From Embleya scabrispora DSM 41855 (lineage in GTDB: Bacteria; Actinomycetota; Actinomycetes; Streptomycetales; Streptomycetaceae), in NCBI RefSeq assembly GCF_000372745.1, contig NZ_KB889651.1, forward strand, positions 124,001-188,000: a stretch of DNA of 64,000 bases. Direction: 5' to 3'. Position 1 is the first letter of the stretch. Each line of letters begins with the position of its first letter. A model generated the notes under the pieces. The model was not told where the DNA came from. It saw only the letters and a program-made list of their open reading frames with translations, and made no database searches. The position numbers were made by a program, and so were the translations under genes. Below, in pieces: positions 31,966-40,114 of this stretch.

Positions 31966-32985
31966 ATGACGCACACCAATGGCGAATCGACCCTCGACGG
32001 CCCCGACATCGCGCTCGCCGACCCGATGCTGCGCTCCAGGGCCCTGCTCGACGAGGTGGCCGGCCGGCACCCGAAAGCGATCTCCTTCGCCACCGGGCGC
32101 CCGTACGGGATCACCGCGGCGGGCATGCCGACCGCGGGCCGGGACGCGCTGTTTCGGGCGCTGCGAGTGCTGCGCGGCTCGGATCGGGACGTGGTGCTGG
32201 CGGTCGCGCCCGCCTACCTCGGGCTGACCGACGCGGCCCGGCGGGCCGACGTACCGGTGCTCCCGGTCGCCGACGGCCCGCGCGGCGTCGACCTGGACGA
32301 CCTGGCGGCGCAGGTGCACGGCGCCCGCGCGGCCGGCCTGCGACCCCGCGCGCTGTACACGGTCCCGGACTTCGCCGGCCCGTCCGGAATCGCCCTGGAC
32401 CGGCCAGCCAGGCGTGAACTCCTGGCCGCAGCCCTGGAGTTGGATCTGCTGCTGCTCGAGGACAACCCGTACGGCCCGATCCACGTCGCCGGCGATCGCC
32501 GACCGCCGACGCTGGAAGCCCTGGACACCCGGCAACGCGTCGTACACGTGGGCTCGTTCGCCGAAACCGGTCGGCCCGGTCCGCGCCGCCGCGTCGGCAA
32601 CCCGGCGCATCTGCTGGCCGGCCTCGCCGCCCGATTCGGCCGGCGTCCGGCTGCGGATCGGGTGCACTGGAACAGCCCGGACGGGGGCTTCCTCGTCGTG
32701 CTGACCGTGCCGTTCGTGGCGGACGACGAGTTGATGGAGCTGTCCGCCCGCGAGTACGGCGTGTTGTGGACACCGATGGCGCACTTCTACGACCCGGGCA
32801 TCGGACCCGCCCACCGCCTGCGGCTGTCCTGCGGCACGCTCGACCGGGCCACGATCGACCACGGCCTGGACCGCCTGGCGACCCTGATCGGGGATCGGAC
32901 CGGAATTTCGCCCGGAACCGGCCGCCCCGCCGCGCATCCGCGGCCCGTCGCGGGCCGCGGTCAGTCCCGAACCGGTGCCAGGTAG
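31966..32985 (+). CDS. Shortened aminotransferase-like protein lacking the PLP lysine
   Basis: A 339-residue fold-type I PLP aminotransferase relative. Still recognisable are the HPKAISFATGRPY opening, VVLAVAPAYLGLTDAARRADVPVLPV, LYTVPDFAGPSGIALDRPARRELL, LLLLEDNPYGPIHV, and the C-terminal NSPDGGFLVVLTVPF...EYGVLWTPMAHFY. The Schiff-base lysine motif S-x-x-K-T is VGSFAETGRPG, so Glu replaces Lys. Two segments, one after FATGRPY and one after the lysine motif, are strongly shortened against the usual roughly 430 residues. GGAGAGG lies 8 bases before the ATG. The frame is intact, so it is either a recent pseudogene or a repurposed protein. Confidence 0.7.
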   Translation: MTHTNGESTLDGPDIALADPMLRSRALLDEVAGRHPKAISFATGRPYGITAAGMPTAGRDALFRALRVLRGSDRDVVLAVAPAYLGLTDAARRADVPVLPVADGPRGVDLDDLAAQVHGARAAGLRPRALYTVPDFAGPSGIALDRPARRELLAAALELDLLLLEDNPYGPIHVAGDRRPPTLEALDTRQRVVHVGSFAETGRPGPRRRVGNPAHLLAGLAARFGRRPAADRVHWNSPDGGFLVVLTVPFVADDELMELSAREYGVLWTPMAHFYDPGIGPAHRLRLSCGTLDRATIDHGLDRLATLIGDRTGISPGTGRPAAHPRPVAGRGQSRTGAR

Positions 32986-34095
32986 GGCGCCACCGCGGCG
33001 GCAACCGCGGCCGAGCCGAGATAGTTCGTCGCCGGGTGGAAGGCGAACAGGCCGATGCTCTCGGCCAGATCGAGGTCGACCTCCGGGAAGTACGCGGTGA
33101 ACGGCCGCGGGATCGCCACCGGATCCCCGTGATCGGCCACGTTCACCCAACGACGCACACCGGGTGGACGGCTGCCGGTGCCGTCCGGAGTCGGCCGCAG
33201 GCGGTGGAAGACCGCGTGTGGGAGAGCCGGCGGCGAGCCGAGAGTGACCAGGAGATCGAGCTCCAACTCGGGATGGGCGTGCAGGGCCTCGTAGGTGACG
33301 ACCGTGCCGAGCGAGTGCGCGATCACCACGCGCGGCCGGTGCGCGGCGATACACGCGGCCACCTCCTCGCGGGCGCCGATCCTCGCCGGCCCATCCGCCT
33401 CCCGCAGGTAGGTGGTCACCTCTCGCACGAACAGCGACATGAACAGGTGGGTCAGCCGCCCGTCGAGCCGAAACCGGACCGCCACGGCCTGGGCTGCCTG
33501 CCGCAGCGGCACGGTCAGTCGGCCCTGCGCGGTCACCGCCGGCAGTTCCAGCGCCGCCATCCACTGATCGGCGAACAGCGCGAGAGCCGGATCAGCCGCG
33601 GCGAGCCGATCGAAGGCGTCCTCGTCCGTCCCCTGCGCGATTTTGCCAGTGCAACCGGGCGGCGTCCCCGGCGTAGCACAGGTCGAGCAGAAAGAGCACG
33701 GTCGGTGCCCCCTCGTCCTCGTCGTCCTCCAGGCGGACCAGCCATTGGTCCACGGCGGTGTCGACCCGGCTGCCGTCGCCGCCGACCACGTACAGACCGC
33801 CGCTGCCGCGGCCCCGCTGCCCGTGTGCGAGCAGGTGCACCACCGCGAGTCCCGGGCCGCCGCCCAGCACCGTACGGACCGCCTCGTCCAGCGCGCCGGC
33901 GCTGCCGGCGGGGTCGCCCGAGGACTCCGTCGGGTCGTATCGGTAGGCACTGTGCAGCAGTTCGCGGATCTGCCGGGCGTATTCCGGCGCGTACGCCAAT
34001 TGCGGCAGCGCGTCGGGCGCCTCCGTGCCGAGGTCGGCGCGGGCGGCACCGGCCACCCCGACCACCGGTGCGCGCCGCCGCGCCGGATTCGCCAT
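32961..34095 (-). pseudogene. Caspase-like peptidase (C14) fused to alpha/beta hydrolase, frameshifted
   Basis: The 5' part (about 150 residues) encodes a metacaspase-like p20 domain: VVHLLAHGQRG (catalytic His91) and VLFLLDLCYAG (catalytic Cys140), with a long acidic stretch RLEDDEDEGAP between them. A frameshift at a run of four A (minus strand) at 33641-33644 then leads into a second frame. That frame encodes a lipase/esterase-type end with the nucleophile elbow IAHSLGTVVTYEAL and SPPALPHAVFHRL. Removing one A would join them in frame. Alternatively two broken genes were joined. AGGGGAG lies 7 bases before the ATG. The 3' end overlaps the aminotransferase-like gene by 25 bases. Confidence 0.65.
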
Positions 34096-34401
34096 GCCCC
34101 CGCTCCCCTGCCGGTCCGAGCGCTCAGCCTAGGGTGCAACGCGGTTGCCCCGTACAAGGTTTCCGCAGCTCGAACGGGTGGCGGCGTTCGACGTGAAGTT
34201 CCATGGACCGGGCCTGCGTTCGGGCCGACTCGCCGGCGCGGCCGTTCCGCTTGGGCCCGCGTTCGAGTCGACCCGGGCACTCGCCGGCGCATCCGGCCGT
34301 TCCGCCGCCGTCATCGTGGTGGCGGTGTCGGGACGGCCACGTCCTCGATAGCATGCATGGTGCACTGAAATTGCTCATCGCCGAGCGAACAGGAGCACCT
34401 C
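34096..34401 (+). other. Intergenic region, 306 bases
   Basis: Divergent 5' region of the caspase-like gene and the VOC gene. Nothing coding was seen. TGCATGGTGCA, a small imperfect palindrome, lies about 50 bases before the VOC start and may be regulatory. Confidence 0.45.
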
Positions 34402-34914
34402 ATGGTCGTACCGGTAGCGCTGAACCACCTCGCCTACCAAACCCGGGACTTGGCGGCGACGCACCGTTTCTGGACCGATGCGGTCGGCGCGAAACTGGCG
34501 GGCGCGGTGCGCGAGGAGTCCCGCACCACCAGCAGCGGCGAGGTCACCGCACCGTTCCTGCACGTGTTCTACGCGCTCGCGAGCGGCGAGTGCATCGCGT
34601 TCTTCGACGTGGCCAAGGACTACGCGCCCGTGCCCGACGGCCTCGAATGGTGGACCCGGCACGTCGCGCTCGCGGTGGATTCCGTCGCCGAGGTCGACGC
34701 GATGGCCGAGCAGATCCGCCGACACGGGGTCGAGGTCCGGGGCCCGATCGACCACGACGGCGTCTGGTACTCGGTGTACTGCTTCGACCCCAACGGCGTG
34801 CACCTGGAAATCACCCACCAGTCCCGCCCGTTGACCGAGCAGGACGCCGCCGAAGCCCGGACCGCGTTCGACGCCTGGCTCGCCGATCGCGCGGCCGGCA
34901 GGCTTGCGGGCTGA
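34402..34914 (+). CDS. VOC family (glyoxalase/dioxygenase-fold) protein
   Basis: A 170-residue protein with the two-module VOC fold. It opens LNHLAYQTRDLAATHRFWTDAVGA (metal-ligand His9) and has RHVALAVDSVAEVDAM in the middle. The distal strand YSVYCFDPNGVHLEITHQ carries the glutamate ligand. The C-terminus has an extra helical tail. The reaction is unknown (members include glyoxalases, extradiol dioxygenases and resistance proteins). AGGAG lies 7 bases before the ATG. It is convergent with the DHFR-like gene, 27 bases apart. Confidence 0.9.
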   Translation: MVVPVALNHLAYQTRDLAATHRFWTDAVGAKLAGAVREESRTTSSGEVTAPFLHVFYALASGECIAFFDVAKDYAPVPDGLEWWTRHVALAVDSVAEVDAMAEQIRRHGVEVRGPIDHDGVWYSVYCFDPNGVHLEITHQSRPLTEQDAAEARTAFDAWLADRAAGRLAG

Positions 34915-34941
34915 GCCGCCCGGACCCGCGGCGGGCCGCCG

Positions 34942-35508
34942 CTACGCGCCGGCTCGTGCGTGGCGCAGCATCACCGTGCGTCCGTCGAACGTGCGCGAGT
35001 CGACCAGGTCCAGCGCGTACCGGGTGTCGCCGGGCCGGAAGACCGGCTTGCCGCCGCCCAGGATCACCGGGTGCACGAAGATCAGGTACTCGTCGATCAG
35101 GCCGAGTCCGGTGAGCGTGTTGGCGAGCCCGGAACCGCCGCTGAGCAGGATGTCCTTGCCGGGCTCGTGCTTGAGCGCGGTGATGTCCTCGGCGAGGTTC
35201 CTGCCGATCACCTGGGCGCCCCACTCGGCCCGGTCCAACGTGTTGGAGACGACCACCTTGCGGGTCGCGCGCCAGATCGGCGCGAACCGCAGGTCGTGCG
35301 GATCCGTGGAGATGGTCTCGGCGATCGGCCAGTAGCCGGACATCATCTCCCACACCACGCGCCCGTACAGGAACGTGTCGACTCCGTCGTTGACGGTCTG
35401 CCCGAAGTCGGACAGCTCCGGCCCCATCACCGGCCAGTCGAATTCGCCGTTCGGGCCCTCGATGTAGCCGTCGAGCGACTGGTGGACCATGTAGAGGATC
35501 TTGCGCAT
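34942..35508 (-). CDS. Dihydrofolate reductase family protein (RibD C-terminal fold)
   Basis: A 188-residue NADPH-binding protein of the DHFR/RibD-C fold. MRKILYMVHQSLDGYIEGPNGEFDW, DTFLYGRVVWEMMSGYW, KVVVSNTLDRAEWGAQV, ILLSGGSGLANTLTGLGLIDEY and VHPVILGGGKPVF are the family blocks. These small actinomycete proteins are usually uncharacterised reductases, not true DHFR. GGGAG lies 7 bases before the ATG. It stands downstream of the ECF42 sigma gene on the same strand, 185 bases away, and could belong to its regulon. Confidence 0.92.
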   Translation of the reverse strand: MRKILYMVHQSLDGYIEGPNGEFDWPVMGPELSDFGQTVNDGVDTFLYGRVVWEMMSGYWPIAETISTDPHDLRFAPIWRATRKVVVSNTLDRAEWGAQVIGRNLAEDITALKHEPGKDILLSGGSGLANTLTGLGLIDEYLIFVHPVILGGGKPVFRPGDTRYALDLVDSRTFDGRTVMLRHARAGA

Positions 35509-35693
35509 TTCGAAGCTCCCGACTGTGCCGTTCTTCGCTGTTCTCACGGAGAGGTCGGAGTCGATCCCGGGCCCTCGACATCTCCCGCCGAAATCCCGAG
35601 AAGAGTTCCCGCCGAGATTTCCCGCGCGTACGGGCCTGCGGGCGGACGAGCGGGCGGGCAGCCGGCGAGTCGACGCCTGGGGTGCCGCGCCCG

Positions 35694-36944
35694 TCATCTG
35701 CCGCGGGTGGTCCGGGCCGCGCGTATTTCCAGGTAGCGGCGCTCCGGGAGGCTCGTGGTGCGGCGGGACGCCTCGCGGTATGCCTCGCGGGCGGCCTCGT
35801 GGTCGCCGGCGAGTTCGAGCAGGTGGCCGCGCACCGCCCAGACCCGGTGATGCCCGGTCATCCGCTCGTCGCCGGCCAGCGTGTCGAGCAGGTCCAGGCC
35901 GGCTCTCGGTCCGTGCACCATCGCCGTCGCGACGCTGCGGTTGAGGGTGACCATCGGGCCCGGCGACAGGTGGTCGAGCAGCCGGTACAGCGCGAGGATC
36001 TGCGGCCAGTCCGTGTCCTCGGCGTGCGCCGCCTCCGTGTGTACCGCGGCGATCGCGGCCTGGAGCTGGTACGGGCCCGGCGGCCCCCAGGTGAGCGCAT
36101 CGGTGACCAACTCGGTGCCCTCGCGGATCGCCTCCGCGTTCCAGCGGCTCCGGTCCTGCTCGGCCAGCGGGATCAACCCGCCGTCCGCGGCGGTGCGTGC
36201 GGCTCGGCGGGCATCGGTCAGCAACATCAGCGCGAGCAAACCGGACACCTCGCCGTCGTCCGGCCGCAACCGGCGTACCGCACGGGTGAGCCGGATCGCC
36301 TCGGCGGTCAGGTCGGTGCGGAGCAGGTCCGGGCCCGAACCGGCCGTGTAGCCCTCGTTGAAGATCAGATAGAGCACGTGCAACACCGCGCCCAACCGCT
36401 CCATCGGCTCCGACCCGGCCGGCGTGCCGAAGCGAGCGCCGGCGGCCTTGATCCGCTGCTTGGCCCGGCTGATCCGCTGCGCCATGGTGCTCTCCGGCAC
36501 CAGGAACGCGTCGGCGATCTGCGCGGTGGTCAGGCCACCGACCGCGCGCAGCGTCAACGCGACCTGCGAGGCCCCGGTCAACGCCGGGTGGCAGCACAGG
36601 AACAACAGGGTCAGCGTGTCGTCGCGATCGCCGGCCGCGTCGTCGTCGGGTGCGGGCCAGACGTACTCGTCGGCCGGGGCCTGCGCGGCGAGTCGCTCCT
36701 CGCGGTTGCGTCGGGCCCGCTCGCTGCGCCAGTGGTCGATCAGCCGCCGGTCGGCCACGGTGAGCAACCAGCCCCACGGACTGTCCGGAATCCCCTCCAC
36801 GGGCCACTGCACGGTGGCCGCGAGCAGCGCCTCCTGGACCGCGTCCTCGCACGCGTCGAACTGGCCGTGCCGGCGGACGAGCACACCGAGGACCTGTGGG
36901 GTCAGTTCCCGCAGCAGGCCCTCGATGTGCACGTCCCGGCTCAC
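35694..36944 (-). CDS. RNA polymerase sigma factor, ECF42 group with C-terminal TPR-like domain
   Basis: A 416-residue sigma factor. It has sigma region 2 (ELTPQVLGVLVRRHGQFDACEDAVQEALLAA) and region 4 (LTTAQIADAFLVPESTMAQRISRAKQRI). A long C-terminal helical/TPR-like extension (about 170-416, including YLIFNEGYTAGSG and DLLDTLAGDERMTGHHRVWAVRGHLLELAGD) is typical of ECF42. The GTG start overlaps the stop of the DGPF gene by four bases (GTGA). GGAG precedes it. ECF42 sigmas are known to act without a classic anti-sigma and to drive their DGPF partner gene. Confidence 0.95.
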   Translation of the reverse strand: MSRDVHIEGLLRELTPQVLGVLVRRHGQFDACEDAVQEALLAATVQWPVEGIPDSPWGWLLTVADRRLIDHWRSERARRNREERLAAQAPADEYVWPAPDDDAAGDRDDTLTLLFLCCHPALTGASQVALTLRAVGGLTTAQIADAFLVPESTMAQRISRAKQRIKAAGARFGTPAGSEPMERLGAVLHVLYLIFNEGYTAGSGPDLLRTDLTAEAIRLTRAVRRLRPDDGEVSGLLALMLLTDARRAARTAADGGLIPLAEQDRSRWNAEAIREGTELVTDALTWGPPGPYQLQAAIAAVHTEAAHAEDTDWPQILALYRLLDHLSPGPMVTLNRSVATAMVHGPRAGLDLLDTLAGDERMTGHHRVWAVRGHLLELAGDHEAAREAYREASRRTTSLPERRYLEIRAARTTRGR

Positions 36945-37303
36945 ATCTCCGTCCCGGCGTCGGTCATCACCGGGCGGACCTCCATCGCCCAGTAGCGGGC
37001 GTCCGGCCAGCGTGCGGCGATCTCGACGGCGCGTTCGGTGCTCTCGCACTCGACCAGCAGGTAGCCGGCGAAGTGCTCCTTGGCCTCCACGAACGGGCCG
37101 TCGGTGACCGCCGGCACCCCGTCCCGGACCCGTACGGTCCGAGTCTGCGCGGGGTCGGCCAGCGCCTCGCCGCCCAGCAGTTCACCGGACGCGGTCAGCT
37201 CGGCCATCAGCGCGTCGACCTCGCCGAACAGTTCGGTGCGCTCGGCCTCGGAGAGTTCCTCCACGAATCCGGGGCGGTTGTGGATCAGCAGCATGAACTT
37301 CAT
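36941..37303 (-). CDS. YCII/DGPF domain protein, ECF42 partner
   Basis: A 120-residue small protein starting MKFMLLIHNRPGFVEELS. It carries the hallmark VTDGPFVEAKEHFAGYLLVE (DGPF motif) and ERAVEIAARWPDARYWAMEVRPV. DGPF proteins occur beside ECF42 sigma factors and are their main regulatory target; the biochemical role is unknown. AGGAG lies 7 bases before the ATG. It is translationally coupled to the sigma gene. An ECF42-like promoter lies about 135 bases upstream. Confidence 0.93.
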   Translation of the reverse strand: MKFMLLIHNRPGFVEELSEAERTELFGEVDALMAELTASGELLGGEALADPAQTRTVRVRDGVPAVTDGPFVEAKEHFAGYLLVECESTERAVEIAARWPDARYWAMEVRPVMTDAGTEM

Positions 37304-37616
37304 CGGTGACTCCTGGTCGCTCTGGTTCGGCTCGGTTTGGTTCGGTCGGGCCGGGTGCCCCCGGTCCGAGCGGCACGGCCCGATCGGGTGCTCGGGATCG
37401 TTTCGCCGAGTCGCCGGGCGGGCCGCTCGTATCCGGGTCGGAACGGGTCGACGGTTCTCGACATCCCGGCGGACAGAATGTCGGATCGATCCGCCGCAAA
37501 CGAGCCCACCCGGCCGTACCCGCTCCCGAACGCCCCGAACGGCGGCGTCCGACACGTCACCCACCCGCAACCGAGGTGCCTTCGGGCGGCGTGGCGCACC
37601 CGGCCGGCGAACCCGG
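37304..37616 (-). other. Upstream region of DGPF gene, 313 bases
   Basis: A non-coding stretch between the MFS stop and the DGPF start. It contains the ECF42-type promoter listed separately. Repeats of TTCGGTC/GGTTCGG near the DGPF gene are low complexity. Confidence 0.5.
37437..37463 (-). promoter_or_regulatory. ECF42-type promoter upstream of DGPF gene
   Basis: On the minus strand TGTCGA is followed by 17 bases and CGAC. ECF42 promoters are known to have TGTCGA at -35 and a CG(A/T)C-type -10. It lies about 135 bases upstream of the DGPF start, so a leader of roughly 125 bases is implied. This supports autoregulation of the DGPF-sigma pair. Confidence 0.6.
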
Positions 37617-38951
37617 TCAACCGGCCTGCGTCGGTTCCGGGCCGAGAGCCGGCGCGGTCGGCGCAGCGGGCACAGCCGCCACCCCGGGCTCGGTCGGCAC
37701 CGCGGATTCAGCCGCCACCGTGGGCACCCCGGGTTCGGCCGCCACCGACCGCCGGCGCGCCCGCGGCCGCAACACGCGATGGATGGCCAACGTGCCGGTG
37801 ATCGAGGCCGCGCCGACCAGCGCGATCACGTGCCCGGGGGCGAGCACGCCGGCCAGTGCACCCGCGCCCGCCATGGTGACGCCCTGGAGGGTCATCGTGC
37901 CGGTCATCGCCAGGCCCATCGCCTGGCCCGTGGCGGCCTTCGGCACGGCGTCCAGGAAGCGGCGCTGGAGACCGAGTTGGTAGGACAGACCCGCGCTGGA
38001 GAGTACGAACAGGCCGGCCGTCACCCACAGCGGCGGGCCCGCGGCGAGGAACGCCAGCGGGACGCCCAGTTGCAGGGCGAGCCACGGCGTCAGGCGTTCG
38101 CGCCGGGCCGGGCGCACGAAGCGGCCCACCAGCAGGTCGCCCAGGAGCATCCCGGTGGCGGCCGAGCCGTACAGGACACCGGCGTGGTCGGGCGCGTACG
38201 GGACGATCACGCCCTCGGCGGCCACGGTCAGGTTCGCCGGTATCCACTGCGCCAGCAGCAGGCCGCGCACGGTCCGGTCGCCGAGCAGTTCGCGATTGAC
38301 CCGCCACGTCGCGCGTACCGTGCCCTCGGTCCGGGCCGACGCGGCGCGCTCGGTGCGCGGCGCGGGCGGCAGGCCGAACCACAGGACCGCGGCGGAGGCC
38401 AGTGCGGTGCCCGCCGCGAACAACAGCGCACCGCTCGACCCCACCAGTGCGAGCAGCAGGCCGCCGACCGCATAGCCGAGCACCTGCATCGCGCCGGCGG
38501 TCATCCCGAACACCGAACGCCCGAGCACGTAGGCGTCGCCGTGCAGCAGTTCGGGCAGCGTGCGCTGCCGCGCGGCGCCCGCGACCGGGCTGACCAGCCC
38601 GACGCTCGCCAGCAGCAGCAGGACCGCCCACACCGACAGCACGTCGGCGGCGAGCACCAGCGCGAGCGCGCAGCGCACCAGGTCGTATCCGGCCATCGCC
38701 ACACGCACCGGCACCCGATCGGTGAGCGAGAGCAACAGCGCCCCGCCGAACGCCTGCGGGACGAACCCCGCGACGAAGGCGAGCGCGGACAGCGCCGGTG
38801 ACCCGGTGCGTTCGTAGACGAGCACGGCGAGCGCGAGCATCCGCACGGTGTCGCCGATCAACAGCAGCACATAGGAGCCGAACAACACCCGGAAGGCGCC
38901 CACCGCGAAGACCTCGCCGTAGGTCGCCGGTTTGACGTCGTCACCGATCAT
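37617..38951 (-). CDS. MFS transporter (MDR/macrolide efflux-like, 12 helices)
   Basis: A 444-residue membrane protein. It has FAVGAFRVLFGSYVLLLIGDTVRMLALAVLVYERTGSPALSALAF, GGALLLSLTDRVPVRVAMAGYDL (motif A region), SPVAGAARQRTLPELLHGDAYVLGRSV and PYAPDHAGVLYGSAATGMLLGDLLVGRF. These are blocks of the macrolide/tetracycline-like MFS branch seen in actinomycetes. The C-terminal 45 residues are Pro/Ala/Val-rich low complexity. The substrate is unknown. It is divergent from a DUF5937/ArsR regulator 87 bases away, its probable controller. Confidence 0.92.
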   Translation of the reverse strand: MIGDDVKPATYGEVFAVGAFRVLFGSYVLLLIGDTVRMLALAVLVYERTGSPALSALAFVAGFVPQAFGGALLLSLTDRVPVRVAMAGYDLVRCALALVLAADVLSVWAVLLLLASVGLVSPVAGAARQRTLPELLHGDAYVLGRSVFGMTAGAMQVLGYAVGGLLLALVGSSGALLFAAGTALASAAVLWFGLPPAPRTERAASARTEGTVRATWRVNRELLGDRTVRGLLLAQWIPANLTVAAEGVIVPYAPDHAGVLYGSAATGMLLGDLLVGRFVRPARRERLTPWLALQLGVPLAFLAAGPPLWVTAGLFVLSSAGLSYQLGLQRRFLDAVPKAATGQAMGLAMTGTMTLQGVTMAGAGALAGVLAPGHVIALVGAASITGTLAIHRVLRPRARRRSVAAEPGVPTVAAESAVPTEPGVAAVPAAPTAPALGPEPTQAG

Positions 38952-38991
38952 GAGGGCGAGCGTGCCGCGCCGCGCCGCACGCCGGCCATCC

Positions 38992-39009
38992 TTTCGGCCA
39001 CAACCGAAA
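38992..39009. promoter_or_regulatory. Operator-like inverted repeat between MFS pump and ArsR-type regulator
   Basis: TTTCGG and CCGAAA are perfect 6-base arms separated by six bases, located in the divergent region between the MFS gene and the DUF5937 gene. This is a natural site for the regulator. Confidence 0.45.
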
Positions 39010-39038
39010 CCTGGCAGGCTGCCCGGGGGAGGCGGCAG

Positions 39039-40022
39039 ATGCTCGGGATCGAGGTCGGACCGGCCGACATGGCGCGCAGCAGATTCGGCATCTCACCGCT
39101 GGGCGAGGTGGTCTGGGTGCTGCGGACGCTGTCGGGAAGCCATCAGGCCGGTCCGCTGCGGCCGTGGATCGAGCGGCTGCGGCCGGCGTACGACCGGCTG
39201 CGCCGCGAGCAACCGGCGGTCGCGGCGATGACGTCGCTGTACCGGCGCCGCGGCTACAACGCGGACTTCCTGCATCCGCCGCCGTCGGGTACGCCGGCCG
39301 GCATCGGGGACGAACTGGCCGTACTGCGCGCGACCCCCCTGGCGCGGGCCCGCTCCGAACTCGTGCGCAATCTGGAAGGGCTGCGCGCGCCCTCGGCCTC
39401 GGCGCGCGCGCTGCTCGACTCCCCCGATGTCGTGGCCCGGCTGGCGGACGCGATCGAGGCCGCCTGGACGACCCTGGTCGAGCCGGAGTGGCCGGCGCTG
39501 CGCGCGGTGCTGGAGCACGATCTGGTGCGCACCGCCGGGCGGTTGGCGGCATACGGCTGGGGTGCGGCATTGGGCGACCTGTCGCCTCGGCTGCGGTGGC
39601 GCGACGAGGGCGTGATCGAGGTTGTCCGCGAGGCGACCGACACGGTGACACTCGACGGCGCCGGGCTGTTGTTCGTGCCGTCCGCGTTCGGTGCGCTCAT
39701 CGTCTACGTGGAACCGCCGTGGCCGTACGCCATCGTGTATCCGGCCCGGGGCGTGGCCGAACTGCTGGGCGCCCCGGCCCGCTCGGACGACGAGGCGCTG
39801 GCCGACCTGCTCGGCACCACGCGCGCGACGATCCTGCGCGCGCTGGCCACGCAGGCGACCACCACCCAACTGGCCGCGCGGCTCAACCTCGGCCTGGGCA
39901 CGGTCGGCGACCACCTGGCCGTGTTGCGCCGCGCCGACCTGATCACCGGCCTGCGGGTGGGCCACTCCGTGCACTACCGACGCACCACGCTCGGCGAGGT
40001 ACTGGCCAACGGGCGCGGCTGA
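39039..40022 (+). CDS. DUF5937/ArsR-type winged-helix transcriptional regulator
   Basis: A 327-residue regulator. The large N-terminal domain (about 1-235) is the actinomycete DUF5937 with ARSRFGISPLGEVVWVLRTLSG and DLVRTAGRLAAYGWGAALGDLSPRLRW. The C-terminal HTH is TRATILRALATQATTTQLAARLNLGLGTVGDHLAVLRRADLITGLRVGHSVHYRRT (about 265-320), a typical ArsR-like winged helix. GGGGGAGG lies about 6 bases before the ATG. It is divergent from an MFS exporter and likely represses it; the inducer is unknown. Confidence 0.92.
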   Translation: MLGIEVGPADMARSRFGISPLGEVVWVLRTLSGSHQAGPLRPWIERLRPAYDRLRREQPAVAAMTSLYRRRGYNADFLHPPPSGTPAGIGDELAVLRATPLARARSELVRNLEGLRAPSASARALLDSPDVVARLADAIEAAWTTLVEPEWPALRAVLEHDLVRTAGRLAAYGWGAALGDLSPRLRWRDEGVIEVVREATDTVTLDGAGLLFVPSAFGALIVYVEPPWPYAIVYPARGVAELLGAPARSDDEALADLLGTTRATILRALATQATTTQLAARLNLGLGTVGDHLAVLRRADLITGLRVGHSVHYRRTTLGEVLANGRG

Positions 40023-40114
40023 CCCGCCCGGCAGCGCCCGAAGCATCCCGGCAGGACCGCCGTTCGAGGCGCCGGTCCGCCCCGCCCGCAGGCCCGTCCG
40101 GTGCCCGCCGGCCG

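Noticed and set aside
33592-33670. Programmed ribosomal frameshifting in the caspase-like gene
   Set aside because: The site is only CAAAAT and no slippery heptamer or pausing structure was seen, so an indel is the simpler reading.
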